Positions 42,740 through 54,942 are shown, counted from the stretch's first letter. The stretch: 64,000 bases of DNA from Modestobacter sp. Leaf380 (GCF_001424485.1 NZ_LMQC01000012.1:581012-645011), one strand, 5' to 3'. The notes: generated from the letters alone by a model not told the origin. Translations and numbers: made by a program.

Positions 42740-43803
42740 GCGACGTGCTGGCCCTGGCGGTGCTGGTGGCCCTGCTGCTGGGCAACGCGTTCTTCGTGGC
42801 CGCCGAGTTCGCCCTGGTCTCGGCCCGGGTCGACCAGATCGAACCCCGGGCCGCCGCCGGGTCGGCGCGGGCCCGGAAGACGCTGGCCGCGATGCGGAAC
42901 GTGTCGCAGATGATGGCCGGCGCCCAGCTGGGCATCACGCTGTGCTCGCTGGGCCTGGGCGCGGTCGGCGAGCCCGCCGTGGCGCACCTGATCGAGGTGC
43001 CGCTGGAGGCCCTGGGCGCCCCCGAGCAGCTGCTGCACCCGATCGCGCTGGTCGTCGCGCTGTCGATCGTGACCGTGCTGCACATGGTGCTGGGCGAGAT
43101 GGTGCCCAAGAACATCACCATCGCCGGCCCGGACCGCGCGGCGATCGCCCTCGGACCGCCGATGGCGAAGGTCGTCACGGTGCTCAAGCCGCTCATCTGG
43201 TTCTTCAACACCACGGCCAACGGGTTCGTCCGGCTGTTCGGGGTCACCCCCACCGACGAGGTGTCGGCCAGCTTCGACAGCACCGAGATCCGCTCGATGA
43301 TCACCCAGTCGCGCAGCCAGGGGCTGCTCGGCGAGGAGGTCAGCGAGCTGGCCACCGGGGCGCTCACCTTCGAGACCCACGACGCCCGTTCGGTGCTGCT
43401 GCCCTCGGCCTCGCTGGTCACCGTGCCGCGGGACGCCACGCCGCGGGACCTGGAGGCCGTCGTCGCCGAGCACGGCTTCAGCCGCTACCCGGTGTGCGCC
43501 CCCGACGGCGGCTGGGCCGGGTACGTGCACGTCAAGGACGTGCTGGGGACGCCGGACCGGGACGCCCCCTTCCCCGACGAGGCACTGGAGCACTTCGTGG
43601 AGCTGTCGGTCGACGAGCCGCTGCCCGAGGTGCTGCAGGCGATGCGGGAGGCGGGCGTGCACCTGGGCCGGGTGGTCTCCGACGGCGAGGTGGTCGGCGT
43701 CGTCGCCCTGGAGGACGTGCTCGAGCAGCTCATCGGCGACGTCCGGGACGCCGCCGTGGACCCCCCGGTCGTCGTCGCGGGGTCCGGGGCCGGGGGACGC
43801 TGA
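42736..43803 (+). CDS. CNNM/CorC-family membrane protein, second of pair
   Basis: 355 residues. DUF21 domain (FFVAAEFALVSARVDQIEP, MMAGAQLGITLCSLGLGAVGEPAVA, LGEMVPKNITIAGPDR) and a CBS pair (about 205-340; VVALEDVLEQLIGDV), but no CorC_HlyC domain, so it is shorter than its partner. ATG 42736 overlaps the first gene's stop (ATGA). Such tandem pairs may form heterodimers (inference). Confidence 0.9.
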   Translation: MSDVLALAVLVALLLGNAFFVAAEFALVSARVDQIEPRAAAGSARARKTLAAMRNVSQMMAGAQLGITLCSLGLGAVGEPAVAHLIEVPLEALGAPEQLLHPIALVVALSIVTVLHMVLGEMVPKNITIAGPDRAAIALGPPMAKVVTVLKPLIWFFNTTANGFVRLFGVTPTDEVSASFDSTEIRSMITQSRSQGLLGEEVSELATGALTFETHDARSVLLPSASLVTVPRDATPRDLEAVVAEHGFSRYPVCAPDGGWAGYVHVKDVLGTPDRDAPFPDEALEHFVELSVDEPLPEVLQAMREAGVHLGRVVSDGEVVGVVALEDVLEQLIGDVRDAAVDPPVVVAGSGAGGR

Positions 43804-43824
43804 CCCGGCGGGCAGGATGAGGAC

Positions 43825-45642
43825 GTGGACTCCCCTGCTCTGTCCCCCGAGATCACCGGCCGCTGGCAGGCCCGGTTCCGCGCGCCACGGGTGAGCCTGC
43901 CCGACTGGGCCGAGGACGCACCGCAGCGCTCGCTGTTCGCCTCCGACGTCAGCGGCGTCGTCGAGCAGTACACCTGGGACCGGGACACCGGCGCGCAGCG
44001 CCAGGTCACCGACCGGCCCAACGGCACCCTGATGGCCACCCTGAGCCCGGACGGCGAGCAGGTGTGGTGGTTCGCCGACACCGACGGCGACGAGTTCGGC
44101 GTCTGGCGCACCCAGCCCTTCACCGGCGGCGAGGACGTCGTCGCCGTCCCCGAGGTGGGCCCGGCGTACCCGGCGGGTCTGGAGATCGGGCGCACCCTGA
44201 CCGCGATCGGCCGCTCGACCGACGACGGCAGCGAGCTGTGGGTCGCCCCGCACGGGGCCACCCCGCGGGTGGTCTACCGGACACCGGACACCGCCTCGGT
44301 CGACGCGCTGTCCCGCGACGAGGACCGACTGGTGCTCTCGCACTCCGAGCACGGCGACCCCCGCTACCCCGCGCTGCGGGTGCTCGACGTCGCCGCCCTG
44401 CCCGGTGAGGACTGCCAGACCGAGGCCGACAGCCCGTGGGTGGTGGCCGAGAAGTGGGACGGCGAGGGCCTGGGCCTGCACGCGCTGGGCTTCTCCCCCG
44501 TGCCCGGTGACCTCCGGCTGCTGGTGGGCCACGAGCGCCGCGGCCGCGAGGAGCTGCTGCTGTGGGACCTGGCCGACGACGCCGAGACCGAGGTGGTCCT
44601 GGACCTGCCCGGCGACGTCACCGCCGGCTGGTACCCCGACGGCTCGGCACTGCTGGTCGGGCACGACCACGCCGCGCGCAGCGAGCTGTACCGCTACGAC
44701 CTGACCACCGGCACCCTGACCCAGCTGGACACCCCGCGCGGCGTCGTCCGCGGTGCCACCGCCCGCCCCGACGGCTCGGTGGAGCTGGCCTGGTCCTCCT
44801 CCGAGCGGCCCCCGGTGATCCGCCGGGCCGACGGCCCGGTCGTGCTGGCCGCCCCCGGCGACGAGCCCCCGGCCGCCTACCCGGTCGAGGACCGCTGGGT
44901 GCCCGGCCCCGGCGGCGACGTGCACGCGCTGCTGGTCCGGCCAGCCGGTGAGGGCCCCTTCGCCACCGCCTTCCTGGTGCACGGTGGCCCGGAGTCCGCC
45001 GACGACGACTCCTACCGCGCCCGGCGGGCCGCCTACGTCGACGCCGGGTACGCCGTCGTGCACGTCAACTACCGCGGGTCCTCCGGCTACGGCAGCGCCT
45101 GGCGGGACGCGCTCACCGGCCGGCCGGGCCTCACCGAGCTCGAGGACGTCGCCGCCGCCTACGACGCGCTGGTCACCGAGGGCGTCGTCGACCCGGCCCG
45201 GGCGCTGCTGTCGGGCGGGTCGTGGGGCGGCTTCCTCACCCTGCTGGGGCTGGGCACCCAGCCCGACCGGTGGGCCGCCGGCATCGCCGAGGTGCCGGTG
45301 GCGGACTACCTGGCCGCCTACGAGGACGAGATGGAGGGCCTGCGGGCCTACGACCGGGCGCTGTTCGGCGGGTCACCGGAGGAGGTCCGCGAGGTGTACG
45401 TCCGGTCCTCCCCGCTGACCTACGTCGACGCCGTCACCGCGCCGGTGCTCGTCGTCGCCGGGGCCAACGACCCGCGCTGCCCGATCCGGCAGATCGACAA
45501 CTACCTCGCGGCACTCGAGGCCGGCGGCAAGGACCACGAGGTCTACCGCTTCGACGCCGGCCACGGGTCGCTGGTCATCGAGGAGACCATCCGCCAGGTC
45601 GAGGTGGCGCTGTCCTTCGCCCTGCGGCACGTCACGCCCTGA
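43825..45642 (+). CDS. S9 family (prolyl oligopeptidase-like) serine peptidase
   Basis: 605 residues. An N-terminal beta-propeller of WD/TolB-type repeats (about 30-350) caps a C-terminal alpha/beta-hydrolase with catalytic Ser466 (LSGGSWGGF), Asp549 (AGANDPRCP) and His580 (DAGHGS), all intact. FLVHGGPESADDD and VHVNYRGSSGYG are family blocks. There is no signal peptide, so it is likely cytoplasmic and acts on short peptides. GTG start; it ends at a strong bidirectional terminator. Confidence 0.92.
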   Translation: MDSPALSPEITGRWQARFRAPRVSLPDWAEDAPQRSLFASDVSGVVEQYTWDRDTGAQRQVTDRPNGTLMATLSPDGEQVWWFADTDGDEFGVWRTQPFTGGEDVVAVPEVGPAYPAGLEIGRTLTAIGRSTDDGSELWVAPHGATPRVVYRTPDTASVDALSRDEDRLVLSHSEHGDPRYPALRVLDVAALPGEDCQTEADSPWVVAEKWDGEGLGLHALGFSPVPGDLRLLVGHERRGREELLLWDLADDAETEVVLDLPGDVTAGWYPDGSALLVGHDHAARSELYRYDLTTGTLTQLDTPRGVVRGATARPDGSVELAWSSSERPPVIRRADGPVVLAAPGDEPPAAYPVEDRWVPGPGGDVHALLVRPAGEGPFATAFLVHGGPESADDDSYRARRAAYVDAGYAVVHVNYRGSSGYGSAWRDALTGRPGLTELEDVAAAYDALVTEGVVDPARALLSGGSWGGFLTLLGLGTQPDRWAAGIAEVPVADYLAAYEDEMEGLRAYDRALFGGSPEEVREVYVRSSPLTYVDAVTAPVLVVAGANDPRCPIRQIDNYLAALEAGGKDHEVYRFDAGHGSLVIEETIRQVEVALSFALRHVTP

Positions 45643-45647
45643 GACCC

Positions 45648-45680
45648 GGGGCGTGGGTCGGGGTACCCGACCCACGCCCC
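45648..45680. terminator. Bidirectional terminator between S9 peptidase and asd
   Basis: Perfect 15-bp stem GGGGCGTGGGTCGGG (45648-45662 with 45666-45680), 3-nt loop, between convergent genes. Confidence 0.9.
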
Positions 45681-45691
45681 CGGCGCCGGCC

Positions 45692-47985
<2,294 letters not shown>

Positions 47986-47993
47986 GGGGCCGC

Positions 47994-48030
47994 AGCCTAC
48001 CGTCGGCGGGCTGCGGACCAGCGCCGACGG
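47994..48030 (-). promoter_or_regulatory. lysC promoter with inverted repeat
   Basis: TAGGCT (minus strand, 47994-47999) is the -10. CCGTCGGC (48000-48007) is inverted at 48023-48030 (8 bp, 15-nt spacer), covering the -10/-35 interval. Candidate operator for lysC or for the divergent phospholipase gene. Confidence 0.55.
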
Positions 48031-48053
48031 GCTCGCGGTGGTGTGATCACCGG

Positions 48054-49658
48054 GTGCCCCGAGACCACGAGGACGTCGACCACTGGCTGCTGACCACCGC
48101 CGAGCGTGACAACCCGGCGACCGCCATCCCGGCCTGGACGGCCGGGAACCTGGCCGAACCGCTGGTGCACGGCGCCGCCTACTTCGACCGGCTGGTCGAC
48201 GCCGTCGAGGACCTGGGCCCCGGTGACCACCTGTTCTTCACCGACTGGCGCGGCGACCCGGGGCAGAAGCTGCGACCGGACGGCCCGACCGTGGACCAGC
48301 TGTTCTCCCGGGCGGCCCGGCGCGGGGTCTGCGTCCGCGGGTTGGTCTGGCGCTCGCACTGGGACGGGCTGAGCTTCTCCAAGGAGCAGAACGCCAGCCT
48401 GGACCGCGAGCTGGAGGAGGACGGTGCGGTCGTCGTCCGGGACCAGCGGGTGCGCCGGATGGGCAGCCACCACCAGAAGCTGGTGCTCTGCCGGCACCCC
48501 GGGGACCCCTCGCGCGACGTCGCCTTCGCCGGTGGCATCGACCTGGGCAACACCCGCCGGGACGACGCCGAGCACCTCGGCGACCCCCAGCCCCAGGACA
48601 TGTCCGACGCCTACGGCGACACCCCGCCCTGGCACGACGTCCAGCTGCAGCTGCGCGGGCCCGTCGTCGGCGTGCTGGACGACTGCTTCCGGGAGCGCTG
48701 GGACGACCCGACCAGCCCGGCCTCGGAGAACCCGGTGGCCTGGCTGCACGACAAGACCCTGCAGTGGCTGGGCCGCAACCAGATGGACCCCACCCCGCTC
48801 CCCGAGCAGCCGCCGGCGCCCCCGGAGTGCGGGCCGCACGTGGTGCAGACGCTGCGCACCTACCCGAAGGTCTGGCCGCCCTTCCCGTTCGCCCCGGAGG
48901 GCGAGCGGTCGATCGCCCGCGGCTACACCAAGGCGCTGACCCGGGCGCGACGGCTGGTCTACCTGGAGGACCAGTACCTGTGGTCCACCGACATCGCCGA
49001 CCACCTGGCCTCCTCGCTGCGCGAGCACGAGACGTTGCAGCTGGTCGTCGTCGTGCCCCGGGTGCCCGACCAGCAGGGCGCCTTCTCCGAGCGGCCCCAG
49101 CAGCACGGCCAGGGCCAGGCGATGCAGCTGCTGCAGGAGGCGGCCCCGGGCCGGGTGCACGTGTTCGACCTGGAGAACCACGAGGGCACGCCGGTCTACG
49201 TGCACGCCAAGGTCTGCGTCGTGGACGACGTCTGGGCCGAGGTCGGCAGCGACAACATGAACCGCCGCTCCTGGACCCACGACAGCGAGCTGTCCAACGC
49301 CGTGCTGGACCCCACCCAGGACCCCCGCGAGCCCCGCGACCCGGCCGGCCTGGGCGACGGCGCCCGCACCTTCGCCCGGGACCTGCGCCTGGAACTGGCC
49401 CGGGAGCACCTGGACCGCGAGGACGACGAGGGACTGGTCGACCCCGACGAGTTCGTGGCCGCCTGCGTGGCGTCGGCCGACGCGCTGGAGGCCTGGTACG
49501 CCGGTGGGCGGGTGGGGCCGCGCCCGCCCGGCCGGATCCGACCGCACCGCCGTCCCGAGCTGACCCGGGTGGAACGTCTGTGGGCCACGCCGCTGTACCG
49601 GCTGGTGCACGACCCCGACGGCCGGCCGATCCGGCTGCGCCGGAGCCACTCCTTCTGA
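48054..49658 (+). CDS. Phospholipase D-like protein
   Basis: 534 residues, no signal peptide. Two HKD regions: [13 protein letters not shown] (about 139-151), where the Asp expected at the end of HxK-x4-D is Arg, followed by [14 protein letters not shown]; and the canonical [24 protein letters not shown] (about 383). VYLEDQYLW before the second motif is typical of the superfamily. It may cleave or transfer phosphodiester bonds in lipids. GTG start at 48054; divergent from lysC. Confidence 0.87.
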   Translation: MPRDHEDVDHWLLTTAERDNPATAIPAWTAGNLAEPLVHGAAYFDRLVDAVEDLGPGDHLFFTDWRGDPGQKLRPDGPTVDQLFSRAARRGVCVRGLVWRSHWDGLSFSKEQNASLDRELEEDGAVVVRDQRVRRMGSHHQKLVLCRHPGDPSRDVAFAGGIDLGNTRRDDAEHLGDPQPQDMSDAYGDTPPWHDVQLQLRGPVVGVLDDCFRERWDDPTSPASENPVAWLHDKTLQWLGRNQMDPTPLPEQPPAPPECGPHVVQTLRTYPKVWPPFPFAPEGERSIARGYTKALTRARRLVYLEDQYLWSTDIADHLASSLREHETLQLVVVVPRVPDQQGAFSERPQQHGQGQAMQLLQEAAPGRVHVFDLENHEGTPVYVHAKVCVVDDVWAEVGSDNMNRRSWTHDSELSNAVLDPTQDPREPRDPAGLGDGARTFARDLRLELAREHLDREDDEGLVDPDEFVAACVASADALEAWYAGGRVGPRPPGRIRPHRRPELTRVERLWATPLYRLVHDPDGRPIRLRRSHSF

Positions 49659-49819
49659 TCGGTTGCGCGACGAAACCGCAGGCCAGAGGCTCGTTCGAGG
49701 TGCGTGAGAGGTCAACTTCCGCCACACTGGGTCAGTAGGGCCGTCCCGGTCCGCGGGTGGTGGTCCACTGCGACAGGAGCTGGTGTGCGCCGACGTCACC
49801 GCGTCCCCGGCCGCCGCCG

Positions 49820-52546
49820 GTGAGCCTGGTCGTCGCGCTCGGCGTCCTCCTCGGGCTCGCCCTGCTGGCACCGCTGCTGGTCCGTGTCCTGGGCCGCAAC
49901 GCCGGGTACGCGCTCGCCGCCGGCTTCCTCGCGGTCGCCGCGCTGCTGGTCTCCTCCGCGCCCACCGTCCTGGCAGATCGCACGGTCGACTGGGAGGCCG
50001 GGTGGATCCCCTCGCTGGGGGTCTCGCTCGCGCTGCGCCTGGACGGCGTCTCCCTGGTCTTCAGCCTGGTCGCCCTCGTCGTCGGTGCGCTGGTGATGGC
50101 CTACTGCACCCGCTACGTCAGCGAGGCCGTCGCCCGCGGCCCGGTCTACCCGCTGCTGGCCCTCTTCGCCGCCGCGATGGTCGGTCTGGTGCTGGCCGAC
50201 GACCTGGTGCTGCTCTACGTGTTCTGGGAGGTCACCACCCTCTGCTCGTTCGCGCTGGTGTCGACCGCGGGCGCTGCGGCGGCGCGGCCCGGCAGGCAGG
50301 CGCTGGTGGTCACCGTGGCGGGCGGGCTGGCACTGCTGGTCGCCGTCGTCCTCCTGACCCTGGCCACCGGCACCACCCGCTTGTCCGCGGTGCTCGCCGC
50401 CCCCGAGGTGGTGCTGGACAGCCCCTACGCCGTCCCGATCGCGGCGTGCGTCGCACTGGCCGCCTTCACCAAGAGCGCCCAGTTCCCCTTCCAGTCCTGG
50501 CTGCCCGGCGCGATGGTCGCGATGACGCCGGTGAGCGCCTACCTGCACGCCGCGACCATGGTGAAGGCCGGCATCTACCTGCTGATCCGGGTCAGCCCGC
50601 TCTTCGCCGACCAGACCGCCTGGTCGGCCGCGCTGATCTCGGTCGGGCTGACGACGGCCCTGCTGGGTGCGGTCCAGGCACTGCGCGAGCACGACCTCAA
50701 GGGCATGCTGGCCCGCTCCACGGTCAGCCAGCTCGGCCTGCTGGTCGCCGTCATCGGCGTGGGGACGTCGACCGCGCTGGCCGCGGCGCTGCTGCACACG
50801 GTGGCGCACGCCCTGTTCAAGGCCACCCTCTTCATGCTGGTCGGGATCGTCGACCACGAGACCGGCAGCCGGGACATCCGTGAGCTCTCCGGGCTGCGCC
50901 GGGTCATGCCGTGGACGGCGGCCGCCACCGGGATCGCCGCGCTGTCGATGGCCGGGGTGCCCCCGATGCTCGGGTTCGTCAGCAAGGAGTACCTCTTCAT
51001 GGGGCTGCTCTCCGCCGACGTCACGCCCTGGGCCGGGCCGGTCGCGGGCGCCCTGGCGGTCACCGCCTCCGCGCTGACGTTCGCCTACGGGGCGCGCATC
51101 GTCCACGGTGCGTTCGGCGGCCCGGTCGCTCAGCCCGACCTCTACGACCCGCGGCCCTCCTTCCTGGCCCCGGCCGTCGTGGCCGCTGCGGCCGGGGTGC
51201 TGCTGGGCCCCACGGTGTCGCTGCTGGACCCGGTGATCGACTCGGCCACCACCGACGCGCTGCCCGGCTCCACCCCGCCCTCGGTCTACGCCTGGCACGG
51301 GCTGAGCCCCGAGCTCGCGATGTCGGTGGTCACGGTGGTCCTGGGGCTGCTGCTATTCTGGCAGCGCGACCGGGTGGACGACGCCCTGCAACGCCTCCGG
51401 CTGCCTGACGGCCGGGGCCTGTTCGACCGCGCCCACGCCGGACTGCTCGCCGTGGGCGGCCGGGTGGGCGCCCTCGACCGGGCCGGCTCGCTGGCCGCGC
51501 ACCTGGCCCGCCCGCTGCTGGCCGTCGTCGCGCTGGGAGCCGCCGGAACCGTCCTCCTCGGGCCGCTCGCCCCGGCCGGGGACGCCGGCGACCCCGGACG
51601 CTGGCTGGTGGCCGGGCTGCTGGCGGTCTCGGTGGTGGGGATGGCCCTCGCCCGGCGGACTCTCGCGCTGGTGGCCCTGGTCGGGGTGGCCGGGCTCCTC
51701 GTGGCGCTGTGGCTGCTGCTCTCCGGTGCCCTCGACGTGGCGATCACGCTGCTGCTGGTCGAGGTGCTCACCGCCGTCGTGCTGGTGCTGGTGCTGCGCG
51801 GGCGCCCGGTTCGGCTGCCCGACCCCGGCCCGCGCTGGCTGCCCACCGCCGTGCTGGCCCTCGCCGTCGGGCTGGTCGCGGCCGGCGCCACCGCGGCCCT
51901 GACCGGGCGGCGGGGGCTGTCGGACGCCGGTGCGTTCTACCTGGACCGGGCGCAGGAGCTGACCGGCGGCACCAACGTGGTGAACACCGTGCTGGTCGAC
52001 TTCCGCGGGCTGGACACCCTGCTGGAGTCCGTCGTGGTCGGGGTGGCAGCCCTGGGCCTGCTGCTGCTGGGCACCACCGCCACCACCCGCACCGCCCGCG
52101 GGGACACCGACGACGTCCTGCTGCGGGTCGGCACCCGGGTGCTCGCCCCCGGGATGCTGGCCCTGTCGGCTTGGTTGCTGTGGCGCGGGCACGACGAGCC
52201 CGGCGGTGGCTTCATCGCCGCCCTGGTGGCCGGCATCGCCGTCGCCCTGCGGCACCTGGCGACCGGCGTCGTCCCGAGCAGCCGGTGGCTGCGACCGCGG
52301 GTGCTGGTCGGCGCCGGTGCGGTGCTGGCTGTGGGCACCGGACTGGTCCCGCTGCTGGCCGGGGACGCCCTGCTCACCCCCTTCGACACCCCGGTGGGGA
52401 TCAGTTCCGCCCTGCTCTTCGACGTCGGCGTCTGGCTGATGGTGCTGGCCCTGGTGGTCGCCGTCGTGCAGTCGCTGGGGTCCCACCCCCGAGCCGAGAC
52501 CGAGACCGTGGAGGCCCCCGTGTCCGCTGAGCGGAGCGCCGCGTGA
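49820..52546 (+). CDS. mnhA: Mrp antiporter subunit A fused to subunit B (cluster 1)
   Basis: 908 residues, about 20 or more membrane segments. The N-terminal NADH-quinone-oxidoreductase-like part has YVFWEVTTLCSFALV, FTKSAQFPFQSWLPGAMVAMTPVSAYLHAATMVKAGIYLL and LKGMLARSTVSQLG. The middle region NVVNTVLVDFRGLDTLLE is the MrpA/MbhD-E part, and the last ~130 residues (TRVLAPGMLALSAWLLWRGHDEPGGGFIAALVAG) are an MrpB-like domain. The Mrp complex exchanges Na+ (or K+) for protons. GTG 49820 has no clear ribosome-binding site; GTG 49757 is an in-frame alternative. First gene of a six-gene operon joined by 4-nt overlaps. Confidence 0.92.
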   Translation: MSLVVALGVLLGLALLAPLLVRVLGRNAGYALAAGFLAVAALLVSSAPTVLADRTVDWEAGWIPSLGVSLALRLDGVSLVFSLVALVVGALVMAYCTRYVSEAVARGPVYPLLALFAAAMVGLVLADDLVLLYVFWEVTTLCSFALVSTAGAAAARPGRQALVVTVAGGLALLVAVVLLTLATGTTRLSAVLAAPEVVLDSPYAVPIAACVALAAFTKSAQFPFQSWLPGAMVAMTPVSAYLHAATMVKAGIYLLIRVSPLFADQTAWSAALISVGLTTALLGAVQALREHDLKGMLARSTVSQLGLLVAVIGVGTSTALAAALLHTVAHALFKATLFMLVGIVDHETGSRDIRELSGLRRVMPWTAAATGIAALSMAGVPPMLGFVSKEYLFMGLLSADVTPWAGPVAGALAVTASALTFAYGARIVHGAFGGPVAQPDLYDPRPSFLAPAVVAAAAGVLLGPTVSLLDPVIDSATTDALPGSTPPSVYAWHGLSPELAMSVVTVVLGLLLFWQRDRVDDALQRLRLPDGRGLFDRAHAGLLAVGGRVGALDRAGSLAAHLARPLLAVVALGAAGTVLLGPLAPAGDAGDPGRWLVAGLLAVSVVGMALARRTLALVALVGVAGLLVALWLLLSGALDVAITLLLVEVLTAVVLVLVLRGRPVRLPDPGPRWLPTAVLALAVGLVAAGATAALTGRRGLSDAGAFYLDRAQELTGGTNVVNTVLVDFRGLDTLLESVVVGVAALGLLLLGTTATTRTARGDTDDVLLRVGTRVLAPGMLALSAWLLWRGHDEPGGGFIAALVAGIAVALRHLATGVVPSSRWLRPRVLVGAGAVLAVGTGLVPLLAGDALLTPFDTPVGISSALLFDVGVWLMVLALVVAVVQSLGSHPRAETETVEAPVSAERSAA

Positions 52547-52857
52547 GCCCCGCGGTCGTCGTCGGCGTGCTCGTCGCCGGTGGGGTCTTCCTGCTGCTGC
52601 AGCGCGGCCTGCTGCGGGTCGTCCTGGGGTTCGTGCTGCTCGGTCACGCGATGGTCGTGCTCGTCCTGGCCGCCGGCGGGGACCGGGGCGGCTTCGCGCT
52701 GCCCGGCAACGGGGCCGGCGAGCCCGCCGACCCGCTCCCCCAGGCCTTCGTGCTCACCGCGGTGGTCATCGCCTTCGCCGTCACCGTCTACCTGCTCGGC
52801 CTGCTGCGAGCCGGGTCCGGAGACCTCGGCGACGACGACGCCCGGGGTCCCTCGTGA
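52543..52857 (+). CDS. mnhC: Mrp antiporter subunit C (cluster 1)
   Basis: 104 residues, NuoK-like with three membrane segments; DPLPQAFVLTAVVIAFAVTVYLLGL is the family signature. GTG overlaps the mnhA stop by 4 nt. It lacks the long acidic tail of its cluster 2 counterpart. Confidence 0.93.
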   Translation: MSPAVVVGVLVAGGVFLLLQRGLLRVVLGFVLLGHAMVVLVLAAGGDRGGFALPGNGAGEPADPLPQAFVLTAVVIAFAVTVYLLGLLRAGSGDLGDDDARGPS

Positions 52858-54347
52858 GCGCGCTGCTCGTCGCCCCGGTCGCCCTGCCGCTGGTCGCGGC
52901 CGCTGTCCTGCTGCTGCTCCCCCGCTCGGCCGCGCTGGGCCGGGTGGTGGGCATCGGGAGCACCGCGCTGGTCGTCGTCGCCGCGGCCGTCCTGCTGGTC
53001 CGCACCCTCACCGGCGAGGTGCCGGTCGTACAGGTCGGCGGCTGGCCCGCCGGCATCGCCGTCGTGCTGGCACTGGACGCGTTCGGCGCGCTGGTGCTGC
53101 TGCTCACCGCGGCGGTCACCCTGCTCGGGCTGGTCTACGCCATCGGGACCGGGGAGGACCGCGAACACACCTTCACCCCGCTGGTGCTGGTGATGAGCGC
53201 CGGGGTCTCCGGCGCGCTGTCCACCGCCGACCTGTTCAACCTCTTCGTCTTCGTCGAGGTCGTCCTGATCCCCAGTTACGTGCTGCTCGGGCTCGCCGGT
53301 CGGCGCCAGCGGGTCGCCGGCGCCCGGCTCTACGTGAGCATCAACCTGCTGGCCTCCACCCTCTTCCTGGGCGGCATCGGGCTGCTCTACGGCGTCACCG
53401 GCACCGTGCAGCTGGGCGAGCTGGCCGGGGTCGCGGCCGGCAGCGTGCCCGCAGCGCTGGCCGCGAGCGTGGTGCTGCTGGCGATGGCGGTCAAGTCCGC
53501 CGTCGTCCCGCTGCACAGCTGGCTGCCCGGCTCGTACTCCGTCGCCGGGCCCGCCGTCACCGTGCTGTTCTCCGGGCTGCTCACCAAGGTCGGGCTCTAC
53601 GCCCTCTTCCGGCTCTACTCGGTGCTCTTCGACGGTGACCCGCGCTTCCTGTGGGTGCTGCCGGCCGTCGCCGTGCTGACCATGGTCGTGGGCGTGCTGT
53701 CCGCGGTCGGCTCCAGCGCGGTGCGCCCGGTGCTCACCTCGCACATGGTCAGCCAGATCGGCTACGTGCTGGTCGGGCTCGGGCTGTCGACCGCCGCCGG
53801 ACTCGCTGCGGCCACGTTCTTCCTGGTCCAGTACGTACTGGTCAAGGCCGCGCTGTTCATGGTCGGTGGCGCCGTCGAGGTGCGGTACGGCACAGACGTG
53901 CTCGACCAGCTCGGCGGCGGCCTGGTGCACCGCGAGCGCTGGCTGGCCGTCGCCTTCGCCGGCTCCGCCCTGGCGCTGGTCGGCATCCCCCCGACGTCGG
54001 GCTTCGTGGCCAAGCTCCAGCTCGCCTCGGCCGCGGCCGCCGACGGACCCTGGTGGGTGCTGCTGGCCGTCGTCGCGGTGAGCCTGGTGACGCTGGTGTC
54101 GATGCTGAAACTGTGGAACGGCGTCTTCTGGGGCTCGCCCGACGGTGCTCCCGAGCGCGAGACGGGTGGGTCGGTCGCCGTCGCCACCCGGACGGCGAGC
54201 TGGACGCTGGTCGGCCCGCCGCTGCTGCTGGCCGGTGCAGCGCTCGTGCTCGGCATCTGGGCCGAGCCGCTGCTGGCCGCGGCGACCGTCGCCGGTGAGC
54301 AGCTGGCCGACCCCACGGCCTGGGTCTCGGCGGTGACCGGACGATGA
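52854..54347 (+). CDS. mnhD: Mrp antiporter subunit D (cluster 1)
   Basis: 497 residues, NuoN/NuoM-like proton channel with about 14 membrane segments. STADLFNLFVFVEVVLIPSYVLLGL, AVKSAVVPLHSWLPGSYSVAGPAVTVLFSGLLTKVGLYALFRL and SHMVSQIGYVLVGLGL carry the conserved Glu and Lys residues of proton-pumping antiporter subunits. GTG overlaps mnhC by 4 nt and the stop overlaps mnhE. Confidence 0.94.
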   Translation: MSALLVAPVALPLVAAAVLLLLPRSAALGRVVGIGSTALVVVAAAVLLVRTLTGEVPVVQVGGWPAGIAVVLALDAFGALVLLLTAAVTLLGLVYAIGTGEDREHTFTPLVLVMSAGVSGALSTADLFNLFVFVEVVLIPSYVLLGLAGRRQRVAGARLYVSINLLASTLFLGGIGLLYGVTGTVQLGELAGVAAGSVPAALAASVVLLAMAVKSAVVPLHSWLPGSYSVAGPAVTVLFSGLLTKVGLYALFRLYSVLFDGDPRFLWVLPAVAVLTMVVGVLSAVGSSAVRPVLTSHMVSQIGYVLVGLGLSTAAGLAAATFFLVQYVLVKAALFMVGGAVEVRYGTDVLDQLGGGLVHRERWLAVAFAGSALALVGIPPTSGFVAKLQLASAAAADGPWWVLLAVVAVSLVTLVSMLKLWNGVFWGSPDGAPERETGGSVAVATRTASWTLVGPPLLLAGAALVLGIWAEPLLAAATVAGEQLADPTAWVSAVTGR

Positions 54348-54676
54348 GGCTGTGGCACGTGGCGTCCTTCGTCGCCGTGTACCTGGGTCGGTTCCTGACC
54401 GCGAACGTCCGGGTCGCCGGGCAGGTGCTCCGGCCCCGCCTGACCCTGGAGCCGGTGGTCGTGGACCACCGGCTGCGCTGCCGCACCGACGCCGAGGTGG
54501 CCTCGTTCGTCGCCCTGGTCGGACTCACCCCCGGCTCGCTGGTCGTCGACCGGCGGGACGGCGTCCTCACCGTGCACGCGATGCACGCCACCGACCCCGC
54601 GGACGAGCTCGCCTCGCTGCGCGACCTGGAGGACCGGATGCTCACCGCCTGGCGCGGGACGGGAGGCGACGCGTGA
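54344..54676 (+). CDS. mnhE: Mrp antiporter subunit E, N-terminally short (cluster 1)
   Basis: 110 residues. The soluble MnhE core is recognisable (FLTANVRVAGQVLRPRLTLEPVVV, GLTPGSLVVD, LTVHAMHATD, LRDLEDRMLTAW), but only one N-terminal hydrophobic stretch is present; the ~60 residues with additional membrane segments found in the cluster 2 copy are missing. ATG overlaps the mnhD stop by 4 nt, so no upstream start is available in the operon context. Confidence 0.88.
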   Translation: MRLWHVASFVAVYLGRFLTANVRVAGQVLRPRLTLEPVVVDHRLRCRTDAEVASFVALVGLTPGSLVVDRRDGVLTVHAMHATDPADELASLRDLEDRMLTAWRGTGGDA

Positions 54677-54942
54677 TCGCCCAGGACCTGGTGCTCGACG
54701 GCGCGCTGGTGCTGCTGGCGCTGTGCCTGCTGGTGGCCGCGGTTCGGGCCGTCGTCGGGCCGACCGACGCCGACCGGGTGCTCGCCGTGGACTTCGGGTT
54801 CCTGGTCACCCTGTGCGCGGTGGCCCTGCTCGCCGTCCGGCTGCAGACCCCGGCACTGCTGGACCTGGTGCTGATCGGCACGCTGGTCGGCTTCCTGGCC
54901 ACCGTGGCGCTGGCCCGGCTCGTGGTCGGACGGTCCCGATGA
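54673..54942 (+). CDS. mnhF: Mrp antiporter subunit F (cluster 1)
   Basis: 89 residues with three membrane segments. VRAVVGPTDADRVLAVDFGFLVTLCAVALLAV is the MrpF signature. GTG 54673 overlaps the mnhE stop; its stop overlaps the mnhG ATG. Confidence 0.92.
   Translation: MIAQDLVLDGALVLLALCLLVAAVRAVVGPTDADRVLAVDFGFLVTLCAVALLAVRLQTPALLDLVLIGTLVGFLATVALARLVVGRSR

Noticed and set aside
41381-43803. Haemolysin/virulence function for the TlyC/CorC-type pair
   Set aside because: The label is historical; the DUF21-CBS architecture fits cation handling and nothing here supports haemolysis.
50300-53900. Long minus-strand frames opposite mnhA, mnhC and mnhD
   Set aside because: They mirror membrane-protein codons, give His/Gln/Gly-rich low-complexity products, and lie against well-supported antiporter genes.
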